DNA of 64,000 bases from Rhizobium album (GTDB lineage Bacteria; Pseudomonadota; Alphaproteobacteria; Rhizobiales; Rhizobiaceae): positions 404,716 through 468,715 of the forward strand of contig NZ_QFBC01000003.1 of NCBI RefSeq assembly GCF_003122325.1. The letters are read 5' to 3'. Both the position numbers and the translations under genes were made by a program. Under the pieces are notes generated by a model, which was not told the DNA's origin, did not search any database, and saw only the letters and a program-made list of their open reading frames with translations. Positions 9,175-17,191 of this stretch are shown piece by piece (the first letter of the stretch is position 1; each line of letters starts with the position of its first letter).

Positions 9175-9729
9175 TCAGAATCCCGCTCCCGGCTGCGCCA
9201 GATAGAGTTTTTCCGCCTCGGTGGAAACGCGCCCCAGGAAGGCGTTGCGGTGGGGAAAACGGCCGAAATCCACGATCACCTGGCGGTGACGTTCGGCATA
9301 ATCGAGATAGAGCGCGTGACCGAGCGTTTCGAACAACACCACGGCCCTGTTCTGATCTACGAGATCTTCAGAATGTTCGAAAGGCATGTAGAAGAAGCAG
9401 CGGATAGCCTCGTCGACCTGCAGGTCCGCTCCTGCCTCGATCGCCAGTTCGGCTTCCCGTCGCGCCAACCCGTCGGTGGCAAAAGCCAGCGGCGTACCGC
9501 GATAGATGTTGCGCGGAAACTGGTCGAGCACGACGATGGCCGCAAGACGCGCCATGGCCGATGAACGCCATTCCTCGCCGACGCCGTGTGCCAGCGCGAG
9601 ATGCAGGTCGCGGAACCGCGCCGTGACAGTTGCATCGAGACCGGGATCCGAGCGGAACCAATCCTCCTGTGTCAGTTCCTTGAACCAGAATGCCAGAACG
9701 TCGTTCTGCTGTTCGACAACCGTTGCCAT
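9175..9729 (-). CDS. DUF924 family protein
   Basis: 184 residues with the DUF924 features: N-terminal VLAFWF near a WF pair, the central ARLAAIVVLDQFPRNIYRGT block, and FYMPFEHSEDL. All-alpha tetratricopeptide-like fold of unknown function, very common in proteobacteria. GGAGG upstream fixes the ATG at 9729; the frame is open further upstream but outside the family. Confidence 0.88.
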   Translation of the reverse strand: MATVVEQQNDVLAFWFKELTQEDWFRSDPGLDATVTARFRDLHLALAHGVGEEWRSSAMARLAAIVVLDQFPRNIYRGTPLAFATDGLARREAELAIEAGADLQVDEAIRCFFYMPFEHSEDLVDQNRAVVLFETLGHALYLDYAERHRQVIVDFGRFPHRNAFLGRVSTEAEKLYLAQPGAGF

Positions 9730-9802
9730 GCCATACCTCCACGTCTTTGCGGCCACCATGACACATCCGCTGCCACGATGACGAAAGCAAGACGATAAGC
9801 GG

Positions 9803-10867
9803 TCATGTGATGGAAAACTCGATCGTGGCCCTCGCCCCGATGCCGCGAGCACTGTCATAGACGATCTCGCTGGACAGGCTCGAAGCCATCGCCGTCATGA
9901 TCTTGGTCCCGAGGCCGGTTCCCTTGATCGGCTCGCTGCGCTCGAACCCCCTGCCGTCGTCCTCGACCGTCACACCGATGCGGTCCCCCGCGTGCTGCTC
10001 CACAAGCACGCGGATCTCGCCACGCTGGCCGTCGTCGAAAGCATATTTGAAGGAATTCGTCACCAGTTCGCTGATGATCAGCCCGATGGTGATCACCTTG
10101 TCGGTCGGCAAGGACAGCGATGGCGCCGTCAGCTTGACACGATGCGGGCGTCGTTCGTCGTGCATCGAGTTTTCGAGTTCGCCGAGCAGGCTCGACAGGT
10201 AATCGTAAAAATCCACCTGGCCGACATGCATACCGGTATAGAGGCGGCGATGAACGCTGCCGATGGCATTGATGCGCACCTGCGTCTCCTGCAGGGCATC
10301 GACTGCGGCCTTATCCTTGGTGACCGAAGCCTGCATGCGCACGAGGGCGGCAACCAGGCCGAGGCTGTTGGCGACACGGTGGTTGACCTCGGCGAGCAAC
10401 AGTTCGGCGCGGTCCCTTTCCCGGCGGATGGCCTCCTGGGCTTCGGCCGTCTCGCGCCGGTAGCGCGCCCGGTCAAGGCCCTGCTCGAGCGCCGCGGCCA
10501 GCAGATCGATATAGTCCGCAGAAGCATTCTTGATGACATAATCGTCCGCGCCCATCTTCAGGGCAGCCACTGCGACGCCGGTGTCGCTGGACCCGGTGAC
10601 GTAAATCACCGGAAGATGGCTCGCCTCCTCGACGATGCAGCGCAGGATGTCGAGGCCGATCTCGCCGCCGAGGAAATGATCGAGCGCCACGGCATCGATA
10701 TCGCCCTCGCGCATGCGCGTCAGCCCGCTCAGCCCGTCGGTGGCGCAATAGACTTCGTATCCTCGACGCTGCAGGTGCTTGCGCACCAGATGGGACAGCG
10801 CCACGTCGTCGTCGATGTAGAGAATCCGGGTTGCGCCCGTCGCTGCCGCTTGTTCGGTCATCGGCAT
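9803..10867 (-). CDS. Receiver-histidine kinase fusion (HisKA_2/HWE type)
   Basis: 354 residues: a CheY-like receiver (about 14-125, phosphoacceptor D63 in ALDHF), a coiled linker, a HisKA_2-type dimerisation domain with phospho-His H163 (EVNHRVANSLG) and a HATPase domain (ELVTNSFKYAF, DDGRGF, GTGLGTKI). HWE/HisKA_2 kinases of rhizobia take part in the general stress response and light or redox sensing. A receiver fused at the N-terminus means this kinase is probably controlled by another one. Start ATG at 10867 or 10861. Confidence 0.86.
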   Translation of the reverse strand: MPMTEQAAATGATRILYIDDDVALSHLVRKHLQRRGYEVYCATDGLSGLTRMREGDIDAVALDHFLGGEIGLDILRCIVEEASHLPVIYVTGSSDTGVAVAALKMGADDYVIKNASADYIDLLAAALEQGLDRARYRRETAEAQEAIRRERDRAELLLAEVNHRVANSLGLVAALVRMQASVTKDKAAVDALQETQVRINAIGSVHRRLYTGMHVGQVDFYDYLSSLLGELENSMHDERRPHRVKLTAPSLSLPTDKVITIGLIISELVTNSFKYAFDDGQRGEIRVLVEQHAGDRIGVTVEDDGRGFERSEPIKGTGLGTKIMTAMASSLSSEIVYDSARGIGARATIEFSIT

Positions 10868-11393
10868 CGGTCGCCCTCACCCGGGAAGCCTGCATCGCCC
10901 TGTACAGGCACGGAGAGCGAAACGAAATCGATCGTCCTGTTCATGAACAAGTTGCTCACGGACAAGCCCCGACGGCACCATCCAGCATGTTTCCGCCCAG
11001 CATGTTTCCGCCCAGCATGTTTCCGCGGAGAAAACACACCTGGAAGACGGTGGCTAGGCAGCAACTCATCGACGGGAAAGGGCATCAATAAACTCGAACC
11101 CATAAGAAAATGAATTATCATCCCTGCAGAGGACCATTGGACATATCTCAAATTTCAGCCGGCATGACCAGCCATCGGGCCATTAACGCGACCCATGGAA
11201 GAAAGTTCCCGGCGGTTCGACTTTTATTCAATTTTTTTTGCCTTGCCACCCCGAAGCGACCCGGTTCGATTTTCTTGTTTTCGGAAAGGCTTCTGCGATA
11301 TGCTGTTTTCGGAGGAGTGAGCCTGCCTGCCTTTCGGGCATCCGGAACCGTATGGCGTGCTTTGCCGTTGTTTGCCAATATGAGGAGGACACG
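10868..11393. other. Intergenic region with short tandem repeats
   Basis: About 525 bases between the receiver-kinase gene (minus) and the DUF982 gene (plus). It contains the 15-bp triplication listed separately and T-rich tracts around 11,220-11,280. No reading frame with a ribosome site or family resemblance was seen; it presumably holds both divergent promoters. Confidence 0.5.
10983..11027. repeat. Three tandem copies of a 15-bp unit
   Basis: The unit CAGCATGTTTCCGCC is repeated three times head to tail (10983-10997, 10998-11012, 11013-11027); only the last base of copy 3 differs. It lies in non-coding DNA upstream of the kinase gene. Confidence 0.9.
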
Positions 11394-11636
11394 ATGAAAC
11401 AGATCGTCTGGAACCAACCCCTGGAAATCGGCTTCCAGCAGGATGAGATGCGCGAAGTGCACGGCCCGCTCGACGCACTCAATTGCCTGGCCCATCTCTG
11501 GCCCGACCGCCGCGGCCCGCAATATGTTGCTGCCCGCAGCATCTGCCGCGCCGCCATAGACGGGCGTAAAAGCGCCGAACAGGCACGCCAGGCCTTCATG
11601 ACGGCAGCAGAAGAGGCGCACCTCAAATTCCACTAG
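11394..11636 (+). CDS. DUF982 domain protein
   Basis: 80 residues matching the short DUF982 family, which is essentially restricted to Rhizobiales: GPLDALNCLAHLWPDRRGP, then AARSICRAAIDG and a C-terminal helix EQARQAFMTAAEEA. Function unknown. GAGGA lies 8 bases upstream of the ATG. It supports a Rhizobiaceae host. Confidence 0.85.
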   Translation: MKQIVWNQPLEIGFQQDEMREVHGPLDALNCLAHLWPDRRGPQYVAARSICRAAIDGRKSAEQARQAFMTAAEEAHLKFH

Positions 11637-11993
11637 GCATATCACCTAAGACTGCGCAACGGTTTTGCGAAACCGACGTTCAGGACCAAAGAGCGAAAGC
11701 GAAATCAAAGATCGTGACTTGCTGCAAGCGGTTTCAAAAACCCTTGTTGGAGGTTTGAGCGGTACTCGGATCCGTAAATTTTGAAAATCTGATCATACCT
11801 CAATTACACCCTCATTTACCGGCGAGAATGCTGTGCGTTGAAGCGTAGGCTTGGGCTTTCGGCCTAGCTTCACATCGTTTCCTATCAACTGGAGACCTCG
11901 AATTCCCGCTGGATTGGTGATTAACAGCTTCGAGCCAAATATTGCTTCAACTCTGGCCCTTGTGTATATTATTACATCATAAAGGAGATGGAG
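11637..11993. other. AT-richer intergenic stretch
   Basis: About 350 bases without a convincing gene on either strand. Base composition shifts towards AT compared with the left-hand genes and stays low through the next two frames. The promoter of the DUF4214 gene is expected here; AAGGAG at 11981-11986 is its ribosome site. Confidence 0.5.
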
Positions 11994-12470
11994 ATGGCAA
12001 AATATATTTATGTGAAAGTGGCGATTGAATTATTGGAAGCGCGACCGAGTGATTGGAATTATGTCGATACACTCAAAATTGGATCATACTCAGTATATTC
12101 TAAATTTGACATTGTGTATGATCCGAATGAAACTCCTGCCGATTATTATAACGGTTGGGAATATGACCCCAACACCGGTTACGATTATACAAGAAATTCA
12201 ATTGCAGGCGTTAGCTACGAAAAACAACAACAAGAGTACTTCTTAGTTCACAATCGTGAAATTCCGCTTTGGTACACGGTCGCCGTTGACGATGACTTCG
12301 TGTTGCCTTCCGATATCCCGATAATTGGCGAGAGCCCTGATGGCGAGCCTGGGGAAGACCCCACAGTGGATGAAAACGGCGATGTAAAATTCAATTGGCC
12401 CAAAGCTATATGGGATGCGGGAAAGAAGTCGTTTCCGACGCTCTCGAGGAAGCAGGCAAGAACGCAGTAA
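11994..12470 (+). CDS. N-terminal frame of a DUF4214 protein (0 frame)
   Basis: 158 residues when read to its own stop. AAGGAG lies 7 bases before the ATG at 11994 (an ATG six bases earlier is too close to it). The sequence is rich in Tyr, Asn and Asp and contains no known domain. The last 15 residues (KSFPTLSRKQARTQ) look like out-of-frame sequence. At 12419-12425 the frame crosses the heptamer GGGAAAG with codon phasing G GGA AAG; a -1 slip continues directly into the 12395-13495 frame. GC is clearly below the left-hand neighbours, suggesting acquired DNA. Alternatively the split is a simple indel. Confidence 0.6.
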   Translation: MAKYIYVKVAIELLEARPSDWNYVDTLKIGSYSVYSKFDIVYDPNETPADYYNGWEYDPNTGYDYTRNSIAGVSYEKQQQEYFLVHNREIPLWYTVAVDDDFVLPSDIPIIGESPDGEPGEDPTVDENGDVKFNWPKAIWDAGKKSFPTLSRKQARTQ

Positions 12471-13495
12471 TCAAGATTCTCACGCCACAACTCGGACAGC
12501 AGCTAGTCAATAGCCTAATGAACACAGAGGAGGCTCGGGGTTTACTTGTTAATTTCGCAAATGAATCCGGTGACGTGCTAAAAAAGGGTATTCTTGGTTT
12601 CGGCACCATGTCTGCGACCGAATACAAGCAAATGAGTGACCGCCTTTTTGTGGAGACCTATGCCAACTTTGCCAATGGCCTGGGGTCTGTTATGGAGAGA
12701 AACGGTCTCCTAAAATCGAATTACCTCGACCCTGTATACAAGGCACTGAATATCTCTATCAACAATATCGAGTACGGCACATCTGACGTCAAATTCGGCG
12801 CCGGTGAACCCCAATCCTCGAATGGCAACGATTTCATTGTTACTCCTGGAAGCGCAATTGGCATCGACACTGCCGATGGGGATGATGTTGTTCTGATGGG
12901 AACGGGAGGAAGCTCCGTCTCCGACAGTGGTGGAAGTGACACCTATGTTGCACAAGGCAACGGAAATGAGGCGTATTTCTCTGCAAATTCGAGTGACGTC
13001 TATGTCACAGCCTATGAAGGCGGGGCCTCTATTACTCATTTTCAAACCGGAGATCACGACAACATCTTGGGCTTTAGCCGGGCGCATTTCTACGATCAGA
13101 GTGTCGCGTTCGATCGGGACGGAAATGCGGGACAGGCATATCGCCTGTACCAAGCCGCCTTTGATCGCAAGCCGGATGCCAGCGGCCTTGGCCATTGGAT
13201 CCAGGAACTCGATGATGCGGCCACCGATCTCATTTCGATGGCGAACAGCTTCATTGTCTCAGACGAGTTCAGGATCACGTATGGTACACCTGATACAGTA
13301 AGCAATTCCGCGTTTCTCAGCTTGGTCTACCAAAATGTCTTGGACCGGTCACCGGACGATGGTGGCTTTTCGTATTGGATAGCGGAATTGGATGGAGGCC
13401 TTGAGCGTGAGAAGATGCTCGCCTCGTTTTCAGAAAGTAACGAGAACAAGGCGAATGTGGCCTTGGATATCGAGAATGGCATCTGGTACGTTTGA
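12395..13495 (+). CDS. C-terminal frame with two DUF4214 repeats (-1 frame)
   Basis: This frame overlaps the previous one by 76 bases and has no good start of its own (only a TTG at its beginning, no ribosome site). Read through by -1 slippage at 12419-12425, it gives a product of about 500 residues. It holds a short Gly/Asp-rich segment (IDTADGDDVVLMGTGG, resembling calcium-binding beta-roll sequence) and two DUF4214 units near the end: AYRLYQAAFDRKPDASGLGHW and LVYQNVLDRSPDDGGFSYW. DUF4214 units occur in secreted and S-layer-like rhizobial proteins. Surface or secreted location is inferred. Confidence 0.6.
   Translation: MAQSYMGCGKEVVSDALEEAGKNAVIKILTPQLGQQLVNSLMNTEEARGLLVNFANESGDVLKKGILGFGTMSATEYKQMSDRLFVETYANFANGLGSVMERNGLLKSNYLDPVYKALNISINNIEYGTSDVKFGAGEPQSSNGNDFIVTPGSAIGIDTADGDDVVLMGTGGSSVSDSGGSDTYVAQGNGNEAYFSANSSDVYVTAYEGGASITHFQTGDHDNILGFSRAHFYDQSVAFDRDGNAGQAYRLYQAAFDRKPDASGLGHWIQELDDAATDLISMANSFIVSDEFRITYGTPDTVSNSAFLSLVYQNVLDRSPDDGGFSYWIAELDGGLEREKMLASFSESNENKANVALDIENGIWYV
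12419..12425 (+). promoter_or_regulatory. Candidate -1 ribosomal frameshift heptamer
   Basis: The heptamer GGGAAAG is in the exact X XXY YYZ phase of the upstream frame (codons GGA AAG at 12420-12425), and the downstream frame is -1 to it. The same heptamer drives the gpG-gpGT frameshift of phage lambda. A small GTCG/CGAC hairpin follows at 12428-12439; it is weak as a stimulator. Confidence 0.5.
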
Positions 13496-13534
13496 GGTTG
13501 CGCGGCAAATTTTTTGCCTAGGAGCACAGCGCAG

Positions 13535-13813
13535 GTGACCGACTTCTTCAAATGGCGTCCGGAGGTGGGTCTCGAACCTTGGTTCGAGGCGGATGCGAGT
13601 TATCCGCGGCGACTGGTCCCTATTGCCCCCGCTGGGCGCCGAGCACTCTGGATCCTGATGGCTGGAATGGCATCGGCTATACCAGCAGTTCCCCTGCTGG
13701 CGCTTTTTGATCCTCACTACCTGCTGGTCCTCGGAGTAATCGTGCTGGCCGAATTCGGCTTTCCGATATGGTTTCTATGGAGGATACGCGGGCGGGTGAA
13801 AGAGGTGGAGTAG
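13535..13813 (+). CDS. Small membrane protein of unknown function
   Basis: About 92 residues from a GTG start preceded by AGGAG; an upstream TTG is possible. Two hydrophobic segments (about 38-58 and 62-82) with a basic C-terminus (WRIRGRVKE) suggest a two-helix inner-membrane protein. No family recognised. It is the last apparent host gene before the prophage junction. Confidence 0.5.
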   Translation: MTDFFKWRPEVGLEPWFEADASYPRRLVPIAPAGRRALWILMAGMASAIPAVPLLALFDPHYLLVLGVIVLAEFGFPIWFLWRIRGRVKEVE

Positions 13814-14028
13814 GTGGCGCACATGCAATCGCCGCTCGATAGCCCGATCGCTTCGGTGGCCTGTTTTTTTGTACGTCGTGAAAGTTTATGGGCAGCGGTC
13901 CATGTGACCTCCGCCCCACGTCCCGAACATCAACGTTATCGCAAAAAGCCCGGAAATGACGGGTTTCGATGCGATGTTCGGGAACGATAAACACGCCTTG
14001 TCCCGGTCGATCTTTTCCGTAAAAATGA

Positions 14029-14076
<48 letters not shown>

Positions 14077-14166
14077 CATCGCAAATCGTTCAAAAACAAT
14101 GCCGCGCCATGCCTGCGTGTGTAAAATGCGGCATGAAATTCCCCAATCCTTCCAGTGCCACCATAT

Positions 14167-14188
14167 CAAATTTGTAAAATGAAATTTG
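14167..14188. promoter_or_regulatory. Palindromic operator candidate near attL
   Basis: Perfect 7-bp inverted repeat CAAATTT / AAATTTG with an 8-base spacer GTAAAATG, about 110 bases upstream of the first prophage gene. It shares the core TTGTAAAA and a following AATTT with the palindrome at 15079-15103, so both may bind the HTH protein encoded between them. Confidence 0.45.
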
Positions 14189-14296
14189 CTTAAACCTGTC
14201 ATTCAGATAGCACCTATTGACTCTCTCCACCAGGGAGAACATGAAGAGAACAGGCGATGCGGCCGCCAATCAACAGGACTAGATCTGGAGATTGGA

Positions 14297-14611
14297 ATGA
14301 AAGACGACCCCGGCCCCGAGCCTCGGTACAAATGGACCTACACATGGCCGGGCGAAAATCACAAAGATTACGTCGGCTATGATGGTGATCGGCAGATAGG
14401 CCGGATCTTCTTCGATGATGCGGGGCCAACGAAGGGGCTATGGCGCTGGGCATCCGGATACATCAAGGAAGCGAAGAAGCGCGGCCCAATCCCTCACAAC
14501 GGATATAAGCCGTCGGCCCGACTTGCGGCGCAAGCTGTCGAGGACCATTACGAAGCCAAGATGCAGGAGAACAATCTGCCCTATGGCCACGGGAAGAGGA
14601 ATATCACATGA
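14297..14611 (+). CDS. Phage hypothetical protein
   Basis: 104 residues, start chosen at 14297 because GGAG lies upstream and the preceding open sequence is unremarkable. It contains an aromatic-rich N-terminal stretch (RYKWTYTWPGENHKDYVGYD) that reads like a small beta-sheet domain, then a basic helix region. No family recognised. Its stop overlaps the next gene (ATGA). Confidence 0.6.
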   Translation: MKDDPGPEPRYKWTYTWPGENHKDYVGYDGDRQIGRIFFDDAGPTKGLWRWASGYIKEAKKRGPIPHNGYKPSARLAAQAVEDHYEAKMQENNLPYGHGKRNIT

Positions 14612-14805
14612 GCATCGACGGCCACAGCAGCGCACCGGGAGCCAGTATCCACGTCAATCACTGGTGCGAGCATGAGGGGTGCAAGCAATGGGGATGTTAC
14701 GGACATAGCCCCAGGAAGGACGTGCCGGCTCGGTGGTGGTGCGCGGAGCACTTCCCGCATAAATTCGGGGCCGAGCTTGAGGCGGAGTTGAAGGCGCGGG
14801 GTTAG
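14608..14805 (+). CDS. Small Cys/His-rich phage protein
   Basis: 65 residues, coupled to the preceding gene by ATGA. Cysteines and histidines are spaced as in a zinc-binding module: HWCEHEGCKQWGCYGH, then WWCAEHFPHKF. Probably a small zinc-finger protein; target unknown. It converges with the HTH gene, overlapping by a few bases. Confidence 0.6.
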   Translation: MSIDGHSSAPGASIHVNHWCEHEGCKQWGCYGHSPRKDVPARWWCAEHFPHKFGAELEAELKARG

Positions 14806-15077
14806 TTGTCGGCCTTCTCCACCAGATCGAGAATTTCCTGCTTAGCCGTCGGCGTCATGCGCTCCCAAGCGTAGATCATCGTCTTGACGTACTGGGGCGT
14901 ACCTGTCGCCCAGATCCCCCGCAGCTGCTTTGAAACGGTGTTCTCAGCAACGCCTAGCAGCTTTGCCAGCGTCTTCTGATTCAATCCTGCGAGCTTTGCC
15001 CGCTTTTGCCACGGTTCGTTGTCCATGTCTTGGACTCGTACCGTTTCGCTCGATTCATCGCAATAGATAGACGCCAC
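14802..15077 (-). CDS. Small HTH (XRE/Cro-like) regulator
   Basis: 91 residues from a GTG at 15077, or 74 from the ATG at 15026. The helix-turn-helix is visible as LNQKTLAKLLGVAENTVSKQL. It lacks a peptidase domain. It is divergent from the plus-strand block that starts at 15167, and a 25-bp palindrome sits directly upstream, overlapping the ribosome site of the GTG; that favours the ATG at 15026. Likely an autoregulated repressor of the accessory block. Confidence 0.72.
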   Translation of the reverse strand: MASIYCDESSETVRVQDMDNEPWQKRAKLAGLNQKTLAKLLGVAENTVSKQLRGIWATGTPQYVKTMIYAWERMTPTAKQEILDLVEKADN

Positions 15078-15078
15078 G

Positions 15079-15121
15079 TTGATTTTCCAATTGTAAAAAT
15101 CAATTTCACGATTATTATAAT
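15079..15121. promoter_or_regulatory. Operator palindrome and divergent promoter region
   Basis: 8-bp arms TTGATTTT (15079-15086) and AAAATCAA (15096-15103) flank a 9-base spacer. A perfect -10 hexamer TATAAT lies at 15116-15121 for the rightward gene at 15167, with TTGTAA (15091-15096) as a weak -35 inside the palindrome. Binding here would block the rightward promoter. Confidence 0.6.
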
Positions 15122-15166
15122 GAACGCAGAGTTTATTTCAACGTAAACCACGAAAGGTGGGACACA

Positions 15167-15553
15167 ATGGCGTGGCTGGTCAGAGACAACGAAGATGAGC
15201 CGTTCCGGATTGAAGCGGCCGAGCCTGAGGCGTGTTGGTGCAAGATGCAGGTATCTGATGAAGTCGTGGCAGCAGCAGAAGCTTGCTACGCCGAAAGCGA
15301 GCAGCTGGACACTTACGGCATCGTAGCAACGATATCGAAGTTCCTTCTCGCGGAACGGCAGAAGATCGCGAGCGATCTGTTCAATCGTTATGGCTTCATG
15401 GTTCTTACCGAAAAACAAGTGACTATCAGCTTTAGCTCTTCGGAAGAGGCGCGCAGTTTCCATAGCGCCCTCGTCGATATATCCACTTACCGCGACAAGT
15501 CCGAAGACAGGACATTTGAGGAGATCTCCGCCCGGAAGGCAGGTGGCGAATGA
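15167..15553 (+). CDS. Phage hypothetical protein
   Basis: 128 residues, good ribosome site (AAAGGTGG). Acidic N-terminus, central alpha-helical part (VSDEVVAAAEACYAESE), no recognisable domain. First gene of a tightly packed plus-strand run (15167-17836) whose members overlap by a few bases; its stop overlaps the next start. Confidence 0.6.
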   Translation: MAWLVRDNEDEPFRIEAAEPEACWCKMQVSDEVVAAAEACYAESEQLDTYGIVATISKFLLAERQKIASDLFNRYGFMVLTEKQVTISFSSSEEARSFHSALVDISTYRDKSEDRTFEEISARKAGGE

Positions 15554-15882
15554 GCGATATCGTTCAAGAACTTCGAGAGAGAGCCGAAAGTTACCGTCTT
15601 GGTGGCCCGTCGTCTGAGCACACAGCTCGAATACTTGAAAAGGCTTCCAACGAAATCGAGCGCCTGCGCGAGACGAACCGGAAGCTTCACCGCCGGGCTC
15701 AAATCGGGGAAGCCGTAGTACAGTGCGCGACGGATTACTTGGCCGGGTGGATCAGCGTTTCGAAGCGGTACGACCGCCGTTGGTTTGCGCTGCTTCTCAC
15801 GCGACACATTCATACGCGCGTCAGAAAGCTGACGGAACGCTACGACGCCATCGCCAAAGCAGAGGGACGCGACAATGGGTGA
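15550..15882 (+). CDS. Phage hypothetical protein with coiled coil
   Basis: 110 residues; the N-terminal 60 residues are a charged helix (ELRERAESYRLG, then ASNEIERLRETNRKLHRRA) likely to form a coiled coil. Many phage ea-type accessory proteins share this look. ATGA overlap with the previous gene. Function unknown. Confidence 0.6.
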   Translation: MSDIVQELRERAESYRLGGPSSEHTARILEKASNEIERLRETNRKLHRRAQIGEAVVQCATDYLAGWISVSKRYDRRWFALLLTRHIHTRVRKLTERYDAIAKAEGRDNG

Positions 15883-16168
15883 TCCGCAGCAGGAGTTCAT
15901 CGACCGATTTTACTTCGAGCACGGCAAATGCTGCGCCGGCTGCGATTGGTGGCGATCGATCTCCAGCGTCATAGGCGACTGCACTCGCTCGGCTCCAGTC
16001 AGCGGCGCAGAGCGTGCCCACATGATCGGCATCGTTGGTGCTCACCCGCTGATCAGCGCCGGCCATGTCGTAACGCCGCGCGAGCATGTCTGCGGCGACT
16101 TCAAAGACGATTTCGACTGGTCAACTTTGCCGCTGCCATATCGCAAGCGGATAGGAGCACCGACATGA
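15875..16168 (+). CDS. Small Cys-rich phage protein
   Basis: 97 residues. A CCAGCDWW motif near the N-terminus, a further Cys at about 36 and CGDF near the C-terminus suggest metal binding. It recalls the short 'C..C..W' cysteine proteins common in rhizobial prophages. Overlaps both neighbours by a few bases. Function unknown. Confidence 0.58.
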   Translation: MGDPQQEFIDRFYFEHGKCCAGCDWWRSISSVIGDCTRSAPVSGAERAHMIGIVGAHPLISAGHVVTPREHVCGDFKDDFDWSTLPLPYRKRIGAPT

Positions 16169-16521
16169 CTGACCTCCTCCCCCGCGTAGCCAAGGCGATG
16201 TCAGATCGCCGACAGGAACTTACAGCCCCGCAGCTTAGCCGGATATGGGAGGAATTGGCGAAGGTGGCGGTTGAGGCCTGTGGCTGGCAGCCTATGGACA
16301 CCGCGCCGAAAGATCGGAGCATCCTTGTCGATTTCTCTTACTGGTATCCCGGAGACACCAGCCCGACCGTCAATTTCGCGGTAGCCACATACGTTCAGAG
16401 GGCCGACGGTTACGCGTGGGACACCGGAGATGAGATATTTCAAAGCGGCGCTGCCAATGGCTGGATCGATATCCCGGCAACGAAAATAAAGCCGATCGAC
16501 GAAGAGGCCGGTCATGACTGA
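16165..16521 (+). CDS. DUF551-like phage protein
   Basis: 118 residues from the ATG overlapping the previous stop. The motif GWQPMDTAPKDRSILVDF and the later GYAWDTG region match the DUF551-type proteins ('W.PMDTAPKDG') found in many temperate phages. Their function is unknown; the conserved part is thought to be a small beta-domain. Confidence 0.7.
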   Translation: MTDLLPRVAKAMSDRRQELTAPQLSRIWEELAKVAVEACGWQPMDTAPKDRSILVDFSYWYPGDTSPTVNFAVATYVQRADGYAWDTGDEIFQSGAANGWIDIPATKIKPIDEEAGHD

Positions 16522-16846
16522 CATCAGAGACACCCTATACTATGAGATGAAGGCCGCTTCCCTTTTAGGCAAGCACAAGCAGGCGAAGATGTTCGCAGCA
16601 GCCATTGAGGAGATTGACCGGCTGCGCTTTCAACTCGCCGATCTCGGGCAGGAAGTCGATTGCGCTTGGTCTGTTGCCGGCGACGCTCTGGGGTTGGGCT
16701 GCGACCACGACTGGTTCGATTGCAGCAACGCCAATATTCAAGACACCAAGTCGTGCCGGAAGTGTGGATGGACATGCGGCACGGCCAGCGAAGATCGGGG
16801 GCTCTATATCAAGTGGCCGTGGATGAAGGAGACCGCCGATGGCTGA
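16514..16846 (+). CDS. Phage protein with C-terminal zinc-ribbon
   Basis: 110 residues: helical N-terminal half (LGKHKQAKMFAAAIEEIDRL) and a C-terminal CDHDWFDC...CRKCGWTC cluster that should bind zinc. Overlaps its neighbours. Function unknown. Confidence 0.6.
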   Translation: MTDIRDTLYYEMKAASLLGKHKQAKMFAAAIEEIDRLRFQLADLGQEVDCAWSVAGDALGLGCDHDWFDCSNANIQDTKSCRKCGWTCGTASEDRGLYIKWPWMKETADG

Positions 16847-17039
16847 AATAGCTATAGTAGCGACCGTAGACTTGCATACGAACGAAGTGTTCCAAGCGCT
16901 CCCCAATCTCCGTTGGTTCCAACCGGAAGAAGGACCGGCGCGGCTTCAATCGGCATGGCGGGGCCATATAAGCGGCAAGATAGAATGGCGCGACGTGCCC
17001 ACGGTGACGAAAAGAGAGACCGCCCATGACAATGGTTGA
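16839..17039 (+). CDS. Short phage hypothetical protein
   Basis: 66 residues, overlapping the previous gene by 8 bases. No motif apart from an N-terminal beta-hairpin-like stretch (AEIAIVATVDLHTNEVFQAL). Placed in the operon by overlap and codon style only. Confidence 0.45.
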   Translation: MAEIAIVATVDLHTNEVFQALPNLRWFQPEEGPARLQSAWRGHISGKIEWRDVPTVTKRETAHDNG

Positions 17040-17191
17040 GAGAGTGGCGAGAGCGATTGCCCTTAGCATGGGAGGGAAAATCACCGTCCGATCGGCTGGC
17101 TCTTCTTCAAGAGCTAATGCGGCTCGGATGGGTGAAGGCCTGGCGCGGCGATGACGGCCTTATCTGGTATCAGAGGACTGGCGGGGAATGA
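17026..17191 (+). pseudogene. Small phage gene split by an apparent frameshift
   Basis: From the ATG at 17026 one frame gives MTMVERVARAIALSMGGK and then meaningless sequence to a stop at 17154. A different frame, without a good start, gives a credible C-terminus (SDRLALLQELMRLGWVKAW, then GDDGLIWYQRTGGE) and ends with an ATGA overlap onto the next gene. The junction is near the GGGAGGGAAAA run at 17070-17080. Either a +1 frameshift mutation or a sequencing indel; a short real gene in the second frame from TTG is the alternative. Confidence 0.4.

Noticed and set aside
13545..13590. tRNA 3'-end-like string (GGAGGTGGGTCTCGAACC) on the plus strand
   Set aside because: It resembles a T-arm but has no acceptor stem or anticodon arm and lies inside a protein-coding frame.
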